Assembly (NCBI GenBank): GCA_963667205.1
Contig: OY762959.1
Coordinates: 1,860,001 to 1,924,000, forward strand
Direction of reading: 5' to 3'
DNA: 64,000 bases
From: CF-162 sp963667205
Lineage (GTDB): Bacteria > Chloroflexota > Dehalococcoidia > SM23-28-2 > RBG-16-64-32
A program made the position numbers and the translations under genes. The notes under the pieces are model-generated. The model saw nothing but the letters and a program-made list of their open reading frames with translations, had not been told where the DNA came from and ran no database searches. This document shows positions 1 to 9,880 of this stretch, piece by piece (the stretch's first letter is position 1; every line of letters starts with the position of its first letter).

Positions 1-1068
1 GTTGGCGAAGTGCGAGCCCTGGAACCGTTTCTGCCGCATCCAGAGGTAACGCAGGTCGACGACGGCGTTGAAGCCGGTCGTGCCGGCGCAGATCACCACC
101 ATACCGCCCGTGTCGCAGGCGAAGATCGACGTCGGGACCGTGTCCTCACCGGGGTGGTCGAAGACGATCGCCGGGCTCTTGCGCTCGCCGACGATCTCCC
201 AGAGCTTCGCGCCGAACGCCCGCGCGCCTTTCGCCCATTTGCCGTACGCTTCATCGTCGGTCCAGTGCGGCATGATGCCCCAGTGGTCGAACTCCTTGCG
301 GTTGATGCAGCCTTTGGCGCCGAGGTCCACGCAGTATTGGAACTTCTCGTCGCTGGAGACGACGGCGACGGGTACGCCACCCATCTCGCGGACGATCTGG
401 ATCGCCATCGAACCGAGGCCACCTGAGCCGCCCCAGATGAGCACGACGTCGCCTTCCTTCACGGTGTTCGGCGGCCAGCCCATGAGCATGCGATAGGCGG
501 TGGCGCCCACCAGCGTCGGCGCCGCGGCCTCCTCCCACGTCAGGTGCTCGGCCTTGGGCAGGCACTGGTGCGCCTGCACCTTCGTGAACTGCGCGAAGCT
601 CCCCCAGTTCGATTCGTAGCCCCAGATCCTGAACGAGGGATCGAACATCGGGTCGTTCCCGGCTTTCACGTAGGGCGAGTCCTCGTCCCACATGCCGCAG
701 TGGATGACCACGCGATCGCCCACCTTGATGTTCGTGACGTTCTCGCCGACGGCGTAGACGATGCCTGCGGAGTCGCTGCCGCCGATGTGGAAGCCGGTGG
801 TGTCCCCTTCCTTTTCGCGCGCCTTGACCACGTTGACAGGGATGCCGCGCGCCGCCCAGACGTTGTTGTAGTTGATCCCGGCGGCCATGCTCAGGACGAG
901 CGCCTCGTTCGGCCTCAGATCCTTCGGAGTCTCGACCTGCTCGATCTTGAACGCGCCCCTTGGCTCCCCGAAGCGCTCCGGCCGGATCACCTGTGCGTAC
1001 ATCCGGTCCGGCACCTCGCCGATGGGCGGGATCTCGCCGATTTCGTAGATATCCTTCGTTGCGACCAC
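1..1068 (-). CDS. ccrA: Crotonyl-CoA carboxylase/reductase, C-terminus beyond the window
   Basis: Medium-chain dehydrogenase/reductase family enzyme that reductively carboxylates crotonyl-CoA to ethylmalonyl-CoA with NADPH (ethylmalonyl-CoA pathway or extender-unit supply). The visible 356 codons start MVATKDIYEIGEIPPIGEVP, with a GTG at 1066-1068 preceded by GGAG. They include the NADPH-binding loop WGGSGGLGSMAIQ, a Ccr-type insert with KEFDHWGIMPHW, and FDHPGEDTVPTSIFACDTGG. Family members run about 410-450 residues, so roughly 60-90 C-terminal residues lie outside the window. It sits beside two acyl-CoA dehydrogenase genes on the same strand, which fits acyl-CoA metabolism. The Ccr assignment rests on recognised family segments and is strong; the physiological pathway is inferred. 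Confidence 0.9.
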   Translation of the reverse strand, partial: MVATKDIYEIGEIPPIGEVPDRMYAQVIRPERFGEPRGAFKIEQVETPKDLRPNEALVLSMAAGINYNNVWAARGIPVNVVKAREKEGDTTGFHIGGSDSAGIVYAVGENVTNIKVGDRVVIHCGMWDEDSPYVKAGNDPMFDPSFRIWGYESNWGSFAQFTKVQAHQCLPKAEHLTWEEAAAPTLVGATAYRMLMGWPPNTVKEGDVVLIWGGSGGLGSMAIQIVREMGGVPVAVVSSDEKFQYCVDLGAKGCINRKEFDHWGIMPHWTDDEAYGKWAKGARAFGAKLWEIVGERKSPAIVFDHPGEDTVPTSIFACDTGGMVVICAGTTGFNAVVDLRYLWMRQKRFQGSHFAN

Positions 1069-1220
1069 TGAGCTTCTCCTACGGGGGTAGTTGGCAGACA
1101 CGGGGCTTGCCTGGGGCGCGGACTACGGTATCACGGAGTGTAAACGGCGGGCAACGGGCCAGGGGGGGGTGGTGCCGGTCCGGTCGGTAGTTCGCCGATG
1201 GTCCGGCAACCGGCCCGCGC

Positions 1221-2420
1221 CTAGCCGCGTGGGAGGCCGAGGCCGCGGGTCGCGATGATGCCGCGGTTGATCTCGCTAGTGCCGCCGGCGATCGTCGAGG
1301 CAACGGACGCGAGGTAGACACGCCCGAAGCGGCCCTTGTTCGGCGCGTAGCGGGCGTTGGCGGAGCCCTCCTCGCCGCGAGTCAGCTGGCCGGGCAGCCC
1401 CATGATGTTCGAGGCGGTGTTGGCGATCCGCTGGTTTAGCTCCGCGGCGTAGATCTTGACTGCAGAGGCCTCGTGGTTCGGCACCTGGCCGCGGTTCTGC
1501 AGCGAGATCACGCGGTACGACATCAGGCGCGCCGCCTCCGCCTCGATCGAGCGCTCGGCCAACTCCATCTTCGTCGTCGGGTGCAACTCGCCCCTGCGGT
1601 TCGCTTTCACCCACAGCACGAGGTCCTCGACGGACTGGCCCTGCGCGATCGACGTGCCGATGGACGAACGCTCGAAGTCCAGCGTCGTAGTGCCGACGTA
1701 CCAGCCGCGGTTCTCCTCGCCCAGCAGGTCCTTGCGGGGCACGCGCACGTTGTCGAAGAAGACTTCGTTGAAGCCGGAGGTGCCGGCCATGTTGACGAGC
1801 GGCCTCACGCTGACGCCGGGCGCCTTCATGTCCAGCAAGAAGTAGGAGATGCCCTTGTGCTTCGGGGCGTCGGGGTCGGTGCGCGCGAGGAGGATCATGC
1901 GCTCCGAGTACTGCGCGCCCGTGGTCCAGATCTTCTGGCCGTTGATGACGTAGTCGTCGCCGTCCTTCACCGCCTTCGTCTGCAGCGACGCCAGATCTGA
2001 GCCTGATTCCGGCTCCGAGAAGCCCTGGCACCAGACCTTGCCCTCCAGCATCCCTGACAGGTGCTCCTTCTTCTGCTCGTCCGTGCCGTAGACGATGATC
2101 GTCGGGCCGGCCATCGTGATGCCGATGCCGCCGGGCCGCGGGGCGCGGGCCAGCGCCAGCTCTTCGTTGAACACGAACTGCTGCATGATGCTGAGGCCGG
2201 CGCCGCCGTACTCGGTCGGCCAGGCGGGGGCCACCCAGCCCTTCTTCGCCAGCTTCTTGATCCAGGCGTTGTAGCGCTTCAAGGCATTGGGTCCGCCGGC
2301 CGAGGCCGCCTGTGCGGCGCTCACGGTGCCGCCGTCGCCGTCCTTCTTGTACTCGGCGCTTACAAACGCGCGCACCTCCTGCCGGAAGGCCGCCTCTTCA
2401 GGGTTGTCTCTGAAGTCCAT
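1221..2420 (-). CDS. Acyl-CoA dehydrogenase family protein
   Basis: FAD-dependent alpha,beta-dehydrogenation of an acyl-CoA thioester; the substrate cannot be told from sequence. 399 residues, normal for the family. The N-terminal helical domain starts MDFRDNPEEAAFRQEVR. The middle beta domain carries CQGFSEPESGSDLASLQT and NGQKIWTTGAQ, and the C-terminal helical domain ends with AGGTSEINRGIIATRGLGLP. Start ATG at 2418-2420. It lies downstream of a close paralogue (2461-3645), separated by about 40 bp, so the two are probably co-transcribed. Such tandem pairs often make one heteromeric dehydrogenase in actinobacterial steroid degradation, which is a possibility here, not a demonstrated fact. 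Confidence 0.93.
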   Translation of the reverse strand: MDFRDNPEEAAFRQEVRAFVSAEYKKDGDGGTVSAAQAASAGGPNALKRYNAWIKKLAKKGWVAPAWPTEYGGAGLSIMQQFVFNEELALARAPRPGGIGITMAGPTIIVYGTDEQKKEHLSGMLEGKVWCQGFSEPESGSDLASLQTKAVKDGDDYVINGQKIWTTGAQYSERMILLARTDPDAPKHKGISYFLLDMKAPGVSVRPLVNMAGTSGFNEVFFDNVRVPRKDLLGEENRGWYVGTTTLDFERSSIGTSIAQGQSVEDLVLWVKANRRGELHPTTKMELAERSIEAEAARLMSYRVISLQNRGQVPNHEASAVKIYAAELNQRIANTASNIMGLPGQLTRGEEGSANARYAPNKGRFGRVYLASVASTIAGGTSEINRGIIATRGLGLPRG

Positions 2421-2460
2421 GTGGTGTGCTCCTTCGCGCGGGTGTCTGGCGGCGGATAGC

Positions 2461-3645
<1,185 letters not shown>

Positions 3646-3788
3646 CTTGATTCTCCTCTCAGATCGGCCGGTTCTCCCGGGGGCCACTGGCGATTATGGG
3701 AAACTATGACGTGCGCGTCAAGGTTCGCTGGCTAGCGTCGGATCTGTCAGTGCTTGTGTAGGGCATTGCGGCTCCGGTCGCCCGGGTG

Positions 3789-4478
3789 CTAAGGCGCGGC
3801 GCTAATCATCGCTCCGACGGCCGCGCAGCCGCCGCTCGGCGACTGCTGCAGCCCGCCGGCGAAGCGGAGGATACTGAGGCCGTCCACAGAGCCGACCTGA
3901 TCGTCGCAGTTCATATCGCCGAAGAGGGACGCGAACTGGTCCGCGACGCCGGGGCAGTTCGGCCACTGCGACACCTCGGCGCCAGCGACGTGAAGGAGCT
4001 CAGTCAGCGCGTCGACCGAGTTGACGGCGCCGTCGCAGTTGACGTCGCCTTTCAGGTACTTCGGCACGTTCCGCACGGCTAAGAACGTCCCTTCGGCCGC
4101 GGAGTCGCGGTCGGCCCACGTGCCCTCCATCGAGTTGCCGTCGGGAGCGACGCTGCCGGCGGCGTCGGCGTTGACCTTCGGGAAGCCCGGGATGCCGATC
4201 TCGACGACGGCGTCGATCGCCGCACCCTGCGCCGTCAGCGTCGCGGCCGCGCTGCCGCTGGCCAGGCCACAGTCGAAGTCGCCGCTGACGGCGTCGCCGG
4301 TCTGGACGAGCGGTGTCGCGCAGACGAACGTTCGCTCACCGAGGATCCCGAAGTTGCCGCTGATCTCGAACGTCCACTCGCCCGTGAGGTCGATTGCGGC
4401 CGCCGCCGGCGCGCCTCGGATGAGAGCCATCGCCGCCAGCGCCGCGGCGACCGTCCCGAGCGCGAGCGTCCGTCGCAT
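3789..4478 (-). CDS. Secreted protein with C-terminal dockerin-type repeat
   Basis: 229 residues. The N-terminus MRRTLALGTVAAALAAMALI...APAAAA is a clear signal peptide with an Ala-rich cleavage region, followed by a beta-rich domain of unknown function (about residues 30-135). The C-terminus has two EF-hand-like calcium loops of dockerin type I pattern: GDVNCDGAVNSVDALTELL and GDMNCDDQVGSVDGLSILR. No cohesin is visible in the window, so cellulosome membership is not implied; in this kind of bacterium such modules occur on isolated surface proteins. The start codon overlaps the stop of the upstream flavin reductase (TGATG), implying translational coupling. Conserved Cys residues in and after the loops may form disulfides. 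Confidence 0.82.
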   Translation of the reverse strand: MRRTLALGTVAAALAAMALIRGAPAAAAIDLTGEWTFEISGNFGILGERTFVCATPLVQTGDAVSGDFDCGLASGSAAATLTAQGAAIDAVVEIGIPGFPKVNADAAGSVAPDGNSMEGTWADRDSAAEGTFLAVRNVPKYLKGDVNCDGAVNSVDALTELLHVAGAEVSQWPNCPGVADQFASLFGDMNCDDQVGSVDGLSILRFAGGLQQSPSGGCAAVGAMISAAP

Positions 4479-5161
4479 CAGCTCGATTGCTCCTGCTCGT
4501 CTTCGCCCTCGCGCTCGCGCCGCTCACGCTCCAGCGCCTCGGCCTCCTCGCGCTGCTCTTGGTCTTCTGCCGACTCGCCCAGTTCGATCGCGCCTTCATC
4601 GGTCGTTCGCAGCTCGGCCGTGATGGTGTCGCCCAGCGTCGAGTAGCGGTCGAGGCCCAGGTAGTGGAGCGGCCGGTATGCGGGCTCTCCCAGCGACCAG
4701 GTTTCCTCGAACGCCTCCTCGTCCGCATGGACGACGAGCACGCGGCCGACGAAGAGCGTGTGGTCACCGGTGCGCAGTGCGTCCTCCAGCGAGCACTCCA
4801 TCCAGGCGACGCAGTTGCCGATCAGCGGCGCTTCCACCTTGGACGCGCCGAACGTCGCCAGCTTGCCCAGCTCTATCTTGTTGACGTCGGCGCCGGACAC
4901 CATGCCGAAGTACTGCGTGTGGTCGGCCAGGTCGCGCGCCGGGAAGTTGAGCGCGAATTCCTCTGAGAAGCGCACCATGTCGTGCGTGTGGCGCGCCGGG
5001 CTGACGACGACTCCCACGAGCGGCGGGTTGCGCGACAGCGGCGTCGTCCAGATCGCCGGCATGACGTCCGTCTGGTCGCGCCAGCGGGTAGTGACGAGCA
5101 CCACCGGCCCGCCGTTGAGCAGCCGCAGCGAGTCCAGCGGGTCGATCGCGCGCTTGGTCAT
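4478..5161 (-). CDS. Flavin reductase-like domain protein
   Basis: 227 residues from ATG 5159-5161 (MTKRAIDPLDSLRLLNGGPV); a longer frame upstream would run into the divergent promoter. Residues about 1-170 match the FMN-binding split-barrel flavin reductase family: PVVLVTTRWRDQTDVMPAIW, PPLVGVVVSPARHTHDM, EEFALNFP and LEDALRTGDHTLFVGRV. Such proteins reduce FMN or act as oxygenase partners; the substrate is unknown. The last 35 residues are an unusual Glu/Arg-rich tail with coiled-coil character. It is the first gene of a two-gene unit with the dockerin protein. Coupling a cytosolic flavin enzyme to an exported dockerin protein is odd and may only reflect compaction. Confidence 0.8.
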   Translation of the reverse strand: MTKRAIDPLDSLRLLNGGPVVLVTTRWRDQTDVMPAIWTTPLSRNPPLVGVVVSPARHTHDMVRFSEEFALNFPARDLADHTQYFGMVSGADVNKIELGKLATFGASKVEAPLIGNCVAWMECSLEDALRTGDHTLFVGRVLVVHADEEAFEETWSLGEPAYRPLHYLGLDRYSTLGDTITAELRTTDEGAIELGESAEDQEQREEAEALERERREREGEDEQEQSS

Positions 5162-5206
5162 GCGCCAAGAGTCGGCGGGAACAGGCCGTGCGTCAAGAGC
5201 CGCGCG

Positions 5207-5235
5207 TTGTGATCTTGCCGGGTCAGGTCTACAAT
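5207..5235 (+). promoter_or_regulatory. Sigma-70-type promoter of the large dockerin/GEVED gene
   Basis: TTGTGA at 5207-5212, a 17-bp spacer and TACAAT at 5230-5235. Predicted transcription start is near 5242. A GGAGG Shine-Dalgarno at 5261-5265 then precedes the ATG at 5271. This arrangement supports 5271, not the ATG-like codon after the internal TAG, as the true translation start of the following gene. Confidence 0.5.
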
Positions 5236-5270
5236 GAGGCGACTTCGCCCCGGCATTCACGGAGGACCTC

Positions 5271-8129
5271 ATGATCGCCCGCCTTCTGACTCTGGCGCTC
5301 ATCACCGCCGCCCTCGTGGCGCTGATGGCGATCGGCTCGCCCAGCCACCCTGGCGGCCCATCCACGTCGTTCGCCACGACAAACGCGACCTAGGCCGACC
5401 TGGACTGCAGTGGCGACGTGACGGTCGCAGACCCGTTGCAGGCGCTGCTGGACATCGGCGGCCTGCCGGGCGAGCCGGCCGAATTCTGTCCGTTCGTCGG
5501 CACACCGGTCGAGGCCGACGGCGTCGACCGCGTCTTTGGCGACGTCAACTGCGATGGGGTGGCAGACGCGCGTGACGCCATCGAGTTGATCGCGGAGCTG
5601 GGCGGGAACGGGGCTACGACGGGCGCCTGTCCTGAGATCGGTGCCGGCGTTTCTCTCACTCTCCTTGCCGGCGCCTTCGAGATCGGTGAGGACTGGCGCG
5701 ACTACGGCGACGCGCCGGACGGCGAGCTCACGTTCTACAGCAGCGGCGCCGCAATCGGGAGCTTCCCCACTTCGGTGGCAACAGGCCCCTCTCACGAGTC
5801 GCCGTTCCTCTTCCGGCTCGGCGAGTTCGAGTCGGCCGAGGAGACGCCGCGGATCAACGACAGCGCGGACGACGGCCTGCTCTGGCTGGAGATGAACGAA
5901 TGCGACACCAGCTCTGCGCTCGTCGCGATCAGCCTCAGCGGCATACCGGAGGCCGATCGTGACGAGCTGACCGTCAACATCTTCGGCGACTGGAACCGGG
6001 ACGGCGACTGGGAGGACAGCGACGGCTGCAACGACGAGTGGGCGCTCCAGAACTTCGCGCTCGACGTCAGCGGCGAGCCGGACTTCACGGTCCTCACGGT
6101 GGACTTCCCCGGCGGCGACCAGGTGGACGAGTTCTGGATGCGCGTGATGCTCACGGACCAGGACTACAACCCGGCGACCGACAACCTGCTGCCCGGCGAG
6201 ACGGAAGACTACCTGATCACCGGCGGCCAGGTCTTCCCGCCGGCGGAGCCGGAGGATGAGGCGCAGCCGGCCAGCCCTGTTGTCGGCGGCGCGCACCACG
6301 CCGGCCGCCAGTTCCTCTGCCAGGCGAGCGTGGTGCCGCATGGCGCAAACGACATCCTCTTCGACATCGAGCAGACGACGGCCAGCTTCAAGGACGGCTT
6401 CAGGGTGCGCCAGATCAAAGCCACGATCCCGCAACCGACGACGGAGGACGGGAAGAAGGCGGCCGGCGTCACCGTCTCCAACACCGGCGTCAAGATCAGG
6501 AAGCTGGACAAGAATGGCCGCGCGATACCAAAGTCCGACGCCGTAACGGACGGTCGCGTCCGGCTGGAATTGATAGTTAGAGTGACGACGACGGAAGACC
6601 CACCGGCCCGGCTTATTGGGCCGCTCATCCTGGACCTCGCTATTGAAGGCCGCCAGCGCGACGGCAAGAAGTTCAGCGGTGGCAGGACATGTGCCTTCTA
6701 CATAGACCACACGGCCGCCGCGGTCGAACAGGGTGCGGATCTGGACGGCTTCTTCGGCGGCCCCGGACGCGCGGCCGGCCTGGGTAGCGACGATCCGCGC
6801 TTCTACTTCATTCAACACGGCAAGACGCACGTCGTGATCAGCGACGCCATCGACCCGGACTGCAGCAAGCTGAGCGGGCAGGCGAAGACGGACTGCCAGA
6901 AGGACATCACCGGCGCTCGCTACGACAAGAGCACGGTGACCGTCTTCGGGAACGATGGGATGCTCATCGCCCCGGCCGACTACAAGAGCAAGGCCGGCAT
7001 CAAGAGCATCAAGCCATCTACCAACGGCAAGCGCGCGATCAAGATCAGAACCGCCAAGGACAACCACGACCCGCCTGTGCAGCGCATCGTCATTCGGATC
7101 ATGGGGAACCGGCCGGGCGGCGGGACTTACTGGGACTACTTCCGCGTCGTCATCGTGCACGAGCGCGGGTCGAAGGCGAACAAGCTGGCAACCGACTTCC
7201 TGGAGAGCGGCGTCGCCTTCTTCTTCGATGAGGATCAGGCGACGACGATCGCCTACGTGGCCGACCAGCAGTCGCTGCTGATGCACGACGCGCCGGCGTT
7301 CGGCGCCCTCTTCGAAGACGTCAAGCTGCTCTGCGAGGGGAACGTGCGCCACGCCTTCCGCGGCTCGCTCGGCTTCATCCAGGACTACTCAGCCAACCCC
7401 GGCTCCGACCTCTTCTATATCCCGAAGGAGCTGCTGGATTCCGCGAACGGAGGGCCGTGCCCGCCAGAAGTCGCTATGAACATCACCAACTTCGGGTCGG
7501 GATCGCCCTTCTACATTCTTGAGGCAGCCGGCTGCTTTGATAAGGCAGTCTTCAGCGAGCTGAATACGGAGTCGGACACCTTCCGGCTTGGTGCGGTCTG
7601 GTGGGACGGTAACGGGCTCGCTCCGGTCCCCGGCGGTGACAACTACCGGGATCCGTCCTGCTTCCACTACGACGACCAGATGGGCATCGTCGGCAGCACG
7701 CCGGGGGCTGAGGGGAGGAGCAACGGCGGCTTCGTGCCTCTCCTTCCCTGCAACGCGACCTGCACGGAGGGTGCGCCGTCGCCCAAATTGATCCTGATCG
7801 CTGACGCCCCGAACGTCCACATGCTAGGGCTTGCCGTCTCGCCTGACGCCATGAAGATCGCCTGGTACCGGTCGGCGCCGGGCGGCTCGCAGGTTTGGAT
7901 CGGCGACTTCGATCCGGCGACGCAGACCGTGAGCAACGAGACGCAGCTGACGACCGAGGGGAACAACTACGACCCGACGTGGTCGCCGCACGGCGATCAG
8001 CTCGCCTTCGTGAGCGACCGCGACGGCAACTTCGAGATCTACGTGATGGACGCCGACGGGGGGAACCAGACCAACATCACGGACACGCCGGCGATCACCG
8101 AGACGGAGCCGTCATGGCAGGTGCCATAG
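5271..8129 (+). CDS. Secreted dockerin-GEVED-TolB-propeller protein interrupted by in-frame TAG at 5391
   Basis: A single frame of 952 codons runs from ATG 5271 (GGAGG upstream) to TAG 8127, broken only by TAG at codon 41 (5391-5393). Codons 1-40 are a signal peptide (MIARLLTLALITAALVALMA). Right after the TAG, still in frame, comes a dockerin half-repeat (DLDCSGDVTVADPLQALLDI), then a second loop (GDVNCDGVADARDAIELIA). A GEVED domain follows (DYGDAPDGELTFYS through GETEDYLI), then a long beta-rich middle. The C-terminus has TolB/PD40 propeller repeats (AFVSDRDGNFEIYVMDADG). Without readthrough the mature protein would lack its export signal. CAG to TAG is the simplest single change. Function is probably extracellular; no catalytic motif was found. 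Confidence 0.75.
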
Positions 8130-9040
8130 CAAGAGAGCGCGCGGCCGCCAAGTCGCCGGAGGAGCGCCTCCGCTACTACGCCGATCGCTTCCCGATCGTC
8201 GAAGTCGACTCGACCTACTACGCGATTCCGGCCGCCCGCAACGCTGAGCTCTGGGTCGAGCGCACGCCGGACGGGTTCACGTTCGACGTCAAGGCCTACG
8301 CGCTCTTCACCGGCCACGGCGCTGCCGTGCAGGCGTTCCCGAAGGACCTGAAGGAGGCGCTAGCGGCTGATCTGCGGGAGAAGCGCAACGTCTACCTGAA
8401 GGACCTGCCGCCGGAGACGGGCGCTGAGATGTGGCGGCGCTTCAACGAAACGCTCCTGCCGTTGGATAGCGCGGGCAAGCTGGGCGCCGTGCTCTTCCAG
8501 TACCCGCCCTGGTTCGGGCCCCGGGGCGACAACCGCGAGGCGATCCTGGAGGCGAAGGAGCGGGTGGGCCAGTACCGGATGGCCGTCGAGTTCCGCAACG
8601 CCGCCTGGATGGCCGAGCCGGAGGACCAGGAGCGCTCGCTGCGCTTCCTGTCCGACAACGGCATTCCCTACGTCTGCGTCGACGAGCCGCAGGGCTTCAA
8701 GAATAGCGTTCCGGCGGTGACGGCCGTCACGCACCCGTCGGTCGCCCTGCTGCGGATGCACGGCCGGAACAACGACACCTGGGCGGCACGCTCACAGACC
8801 GCGGCCGAGCGCTTCGATTACCTGTACAGCGAAGAGGAACTGCGGGAGTGGGCGCCGCGCATCCAGGCCCTCGCCGAAGATGCCGCTGAAGTGCACGTCC
8901 TTATGAACAACTGCCACAACGACTATTCGGTACGCAACGCACACCAGATCGGCGAGATGCTTGGCGTCATCGAGCACGCGCCGCAGCAGGTGCCGGAACC
9001 GGAAGACGGGCTGTCGCCGGGTCAGGAGCGGCTGCTCTGA
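8114..9040 (+). CDS. DUF72 (YecE-like) protein lacking the usual N-terminal strand
   Basis: 308 residues from ATG 8114. The family core is clear: SPEERLRYYADRFPIVEVDS, TYYAIPAARNAELWVERTP, FTFDVKAYALFTGHG, GAVLFQYPPWFG, MAVEFRNAAWM, PYVCVDEPQG, LLRMHGRN and a late HVLMNNCHNDYSVRNA. DUF72 proteins normally begin with a strand containing a VGTSxW-type motif about 25-30 residues before the ERLRYYA helix. Here only 17 residues (MAGAIARERAAAKSPEE) precede it. The start overlaps the 3' end of the upstream gene by 16 bp in another frame, so the 5' end looks truncated or replaced. Biochemical role of the family is not established. Confidence 0.85.
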   Translation: MAGAIARERAAAKSPEERLRYYADRFPIVEVDSTYYAIPAARNAELWVERTPDGFTFDVKAYALFTGHGAAVQAFPKDLKEALAADLREKRNVYLKDLPPETGAEMWRRFNETLLPLDSAGKLGAVLFQYPPWFGPRGDNREAILEAKERVGQYRMAVEFRNAAWMAEPEDQERSLRFLSDNGIPYVCVDEPQGFKNSVPAVTAVTHPSVALLRMHGRNNDTWAARSQTAAERFDYLYSEEELREWAPRIQALAEDAAEVHVLMNNCHNDYSVRNAHQIGEMLGVIEHAPQQVPEPEDGLSPGQERLL

Positions 9041-9060
9041 CGAAGCTCTGCGACTGACTG

Positions 9061-9441
9061 GGCGCCCGTCCGGGCGAACCCTACGGAGGATCGGAGTCGG
9101 GCCGGTGAGGGTCGTGGCGGAGAGCGCGGGAATCGCCCGCTGGGCGCCCGTCCGGGCGAACCCTACGGCTGATCGGAGTCGGGCCGAAGAGGGTCGTGGC
9201 GGAGGGGGTGGGATTCGCTGGCTTGGTGCCCGTCCGGGCGAACCCTACGGACGATCGGATTCGGGCCGATGAGGGTCGTAGCGGAGGGGGGTGTGATTCG
9301 CCCGCTGGGCGCCCGTCCGGGCGAACCCTACGGAGGATCGGAGTCGGGCCGGTGAGGGTCGTGGCGGAGGGCGTGGGATTCGCCCGCTGGGCGCCGTCCG
9401 GGCGAACCCTACGGCGATCGTAGTCGGGCCGAAGAGGGTCG
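9061..9441. repeat. Five 82-83 bp tandem units containing copies of the tRNA-Ser 3' end
   Basis: Unit starts are at 9061, 9143, 9225, 9308 and 9390. Each begins with a 52-54 bp block holding GCCCGTCCGGGC (a small hairpin) and GAACCCTACGG. Four units then carry a near-copy of the tRNA-Ser(GGA) 3' end: CCA complement, acceptor strand and part of the T arm. The best copy, in unit 2, matches 21 bases of the tRNA. The fifth unit runs into the real tRNA gene at 9442. The array lies immediately downstream of the tRNA 3' end in the direction of tRNA transcription. Confidence 0.85.
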
Positions 9442-9529
9442 TGGCGGAGGGGGTGGGATTCGAACCCACGGTACCGTGAGGTACACACGCTTTCCAGGCG
9501 TGCCCAATCAACCACTCTGGCACCCCTCC
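9442..9529 (-). tRNA. tRNA-Ser (anticodon GGA)
   Basis: 88 nt including encoded CCA (TGG complement at 9442-9444). The acceptor GGAGGGG pairs with CCCCTCC. The anticodon stem CACGC/GCGTG closes the loop CTGGAAA, giving anticodon GGA. A long variable arm (TACCTCACGGTA) is typical of serine tRNA, and the T loop TTCGAAT is normal. Reads serine UCC/UCU codons. Confidence 0.95.
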
Positions 9530-9597
9530 GCGGAAGGTCTCGGGCTATCTGCGCCGAGGCTCAGCGACGACCCGGCCTCGGGCCTCGGACGCTTGAC

Positions 9598-9689
9598 TGG
9601 CGGAGGGGGTGGGATTCGAACCCACGGTACGCCAAAAGACGTACAACGGTTTTCGAGACCGTCCCGTTCAACCACTCCGGCACCCCTCC
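9598..9689 (-). tRNA. tRNA-Ser (anticodon CGA)
   Basis: 92 nt including encoded CCA. Same GGAGGGG/CCCCTCC acceptor and same T arm as the neighbouring tRNA-Ser. The anticodon stem ACGGT/ACCGT closes the loop CTCGAAA, giving CGA. A long variable arm (GTACGTC...GGCGTAC) is present. The shared acceptor and T-arm sequence shows the two serine tRNAs are close paralogues. Reads serine UCG. Confidence 0.95.
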
Positions 9690-9699
9690 GGGGACGACT

Positions 9700-9876
9700 T
9701 TACTCTACCGTACCGGATCGCGACACTTCGATCAGCCGCTGCTTAAGCGCGCCGCCTTCAGGGGTTTTGAAGAAGCGCTCTCGCTACATCGCGGCGGGCT
9801 TGCTCGCGAAGCTCCCTGAGTAGATCAGAACCAGCGGTCGCCGATTCGCGGTGGAGCGAACCTTGCCGCGCAGGGC
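9700..9876 (-). pseudogene. C-terminal remnant of a GIY-YIG-type endonuclease
   Basis: A 59-codon open stretch (stop TAA 9700-9702) reads ALRGKVRSTANRRPLVLIYS, then GSFASKPAAM, an in-frame TAG (9784-9786), then RERFFKTPEGGALKQRLIE. The order GKVRST, hydrophobic strand, A-AM-RERFFK is the C-terminal half of small UvrC/GIY-YIG nucleases of the YhbQ type. The N-terminal catalytic GIY and YIG strands are absent and no start is visible. It is squeezed between tRNA-Ser(CGA) and the YtxH-like gene. I regard it as a dead fragment; family identity is moderately sure because the match is short. Confidence 0.6.
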
Positions 9877-9880
9877 CCGG

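Noticed and set aside
5229..7352. A 707-codon open frame on the minus strand
   Set aside because: It is antisense to the dockerin/GEVED gene, has no recognisable domain, and arises because G+C-rich codons leave few stops in the shadow frame.
9061..9441. CRISPR-like array
   Set aside because: The units are near-identical over their whole length with no unique spacers, no cas genes are nearby, and part of each unit is tRNA sequence.
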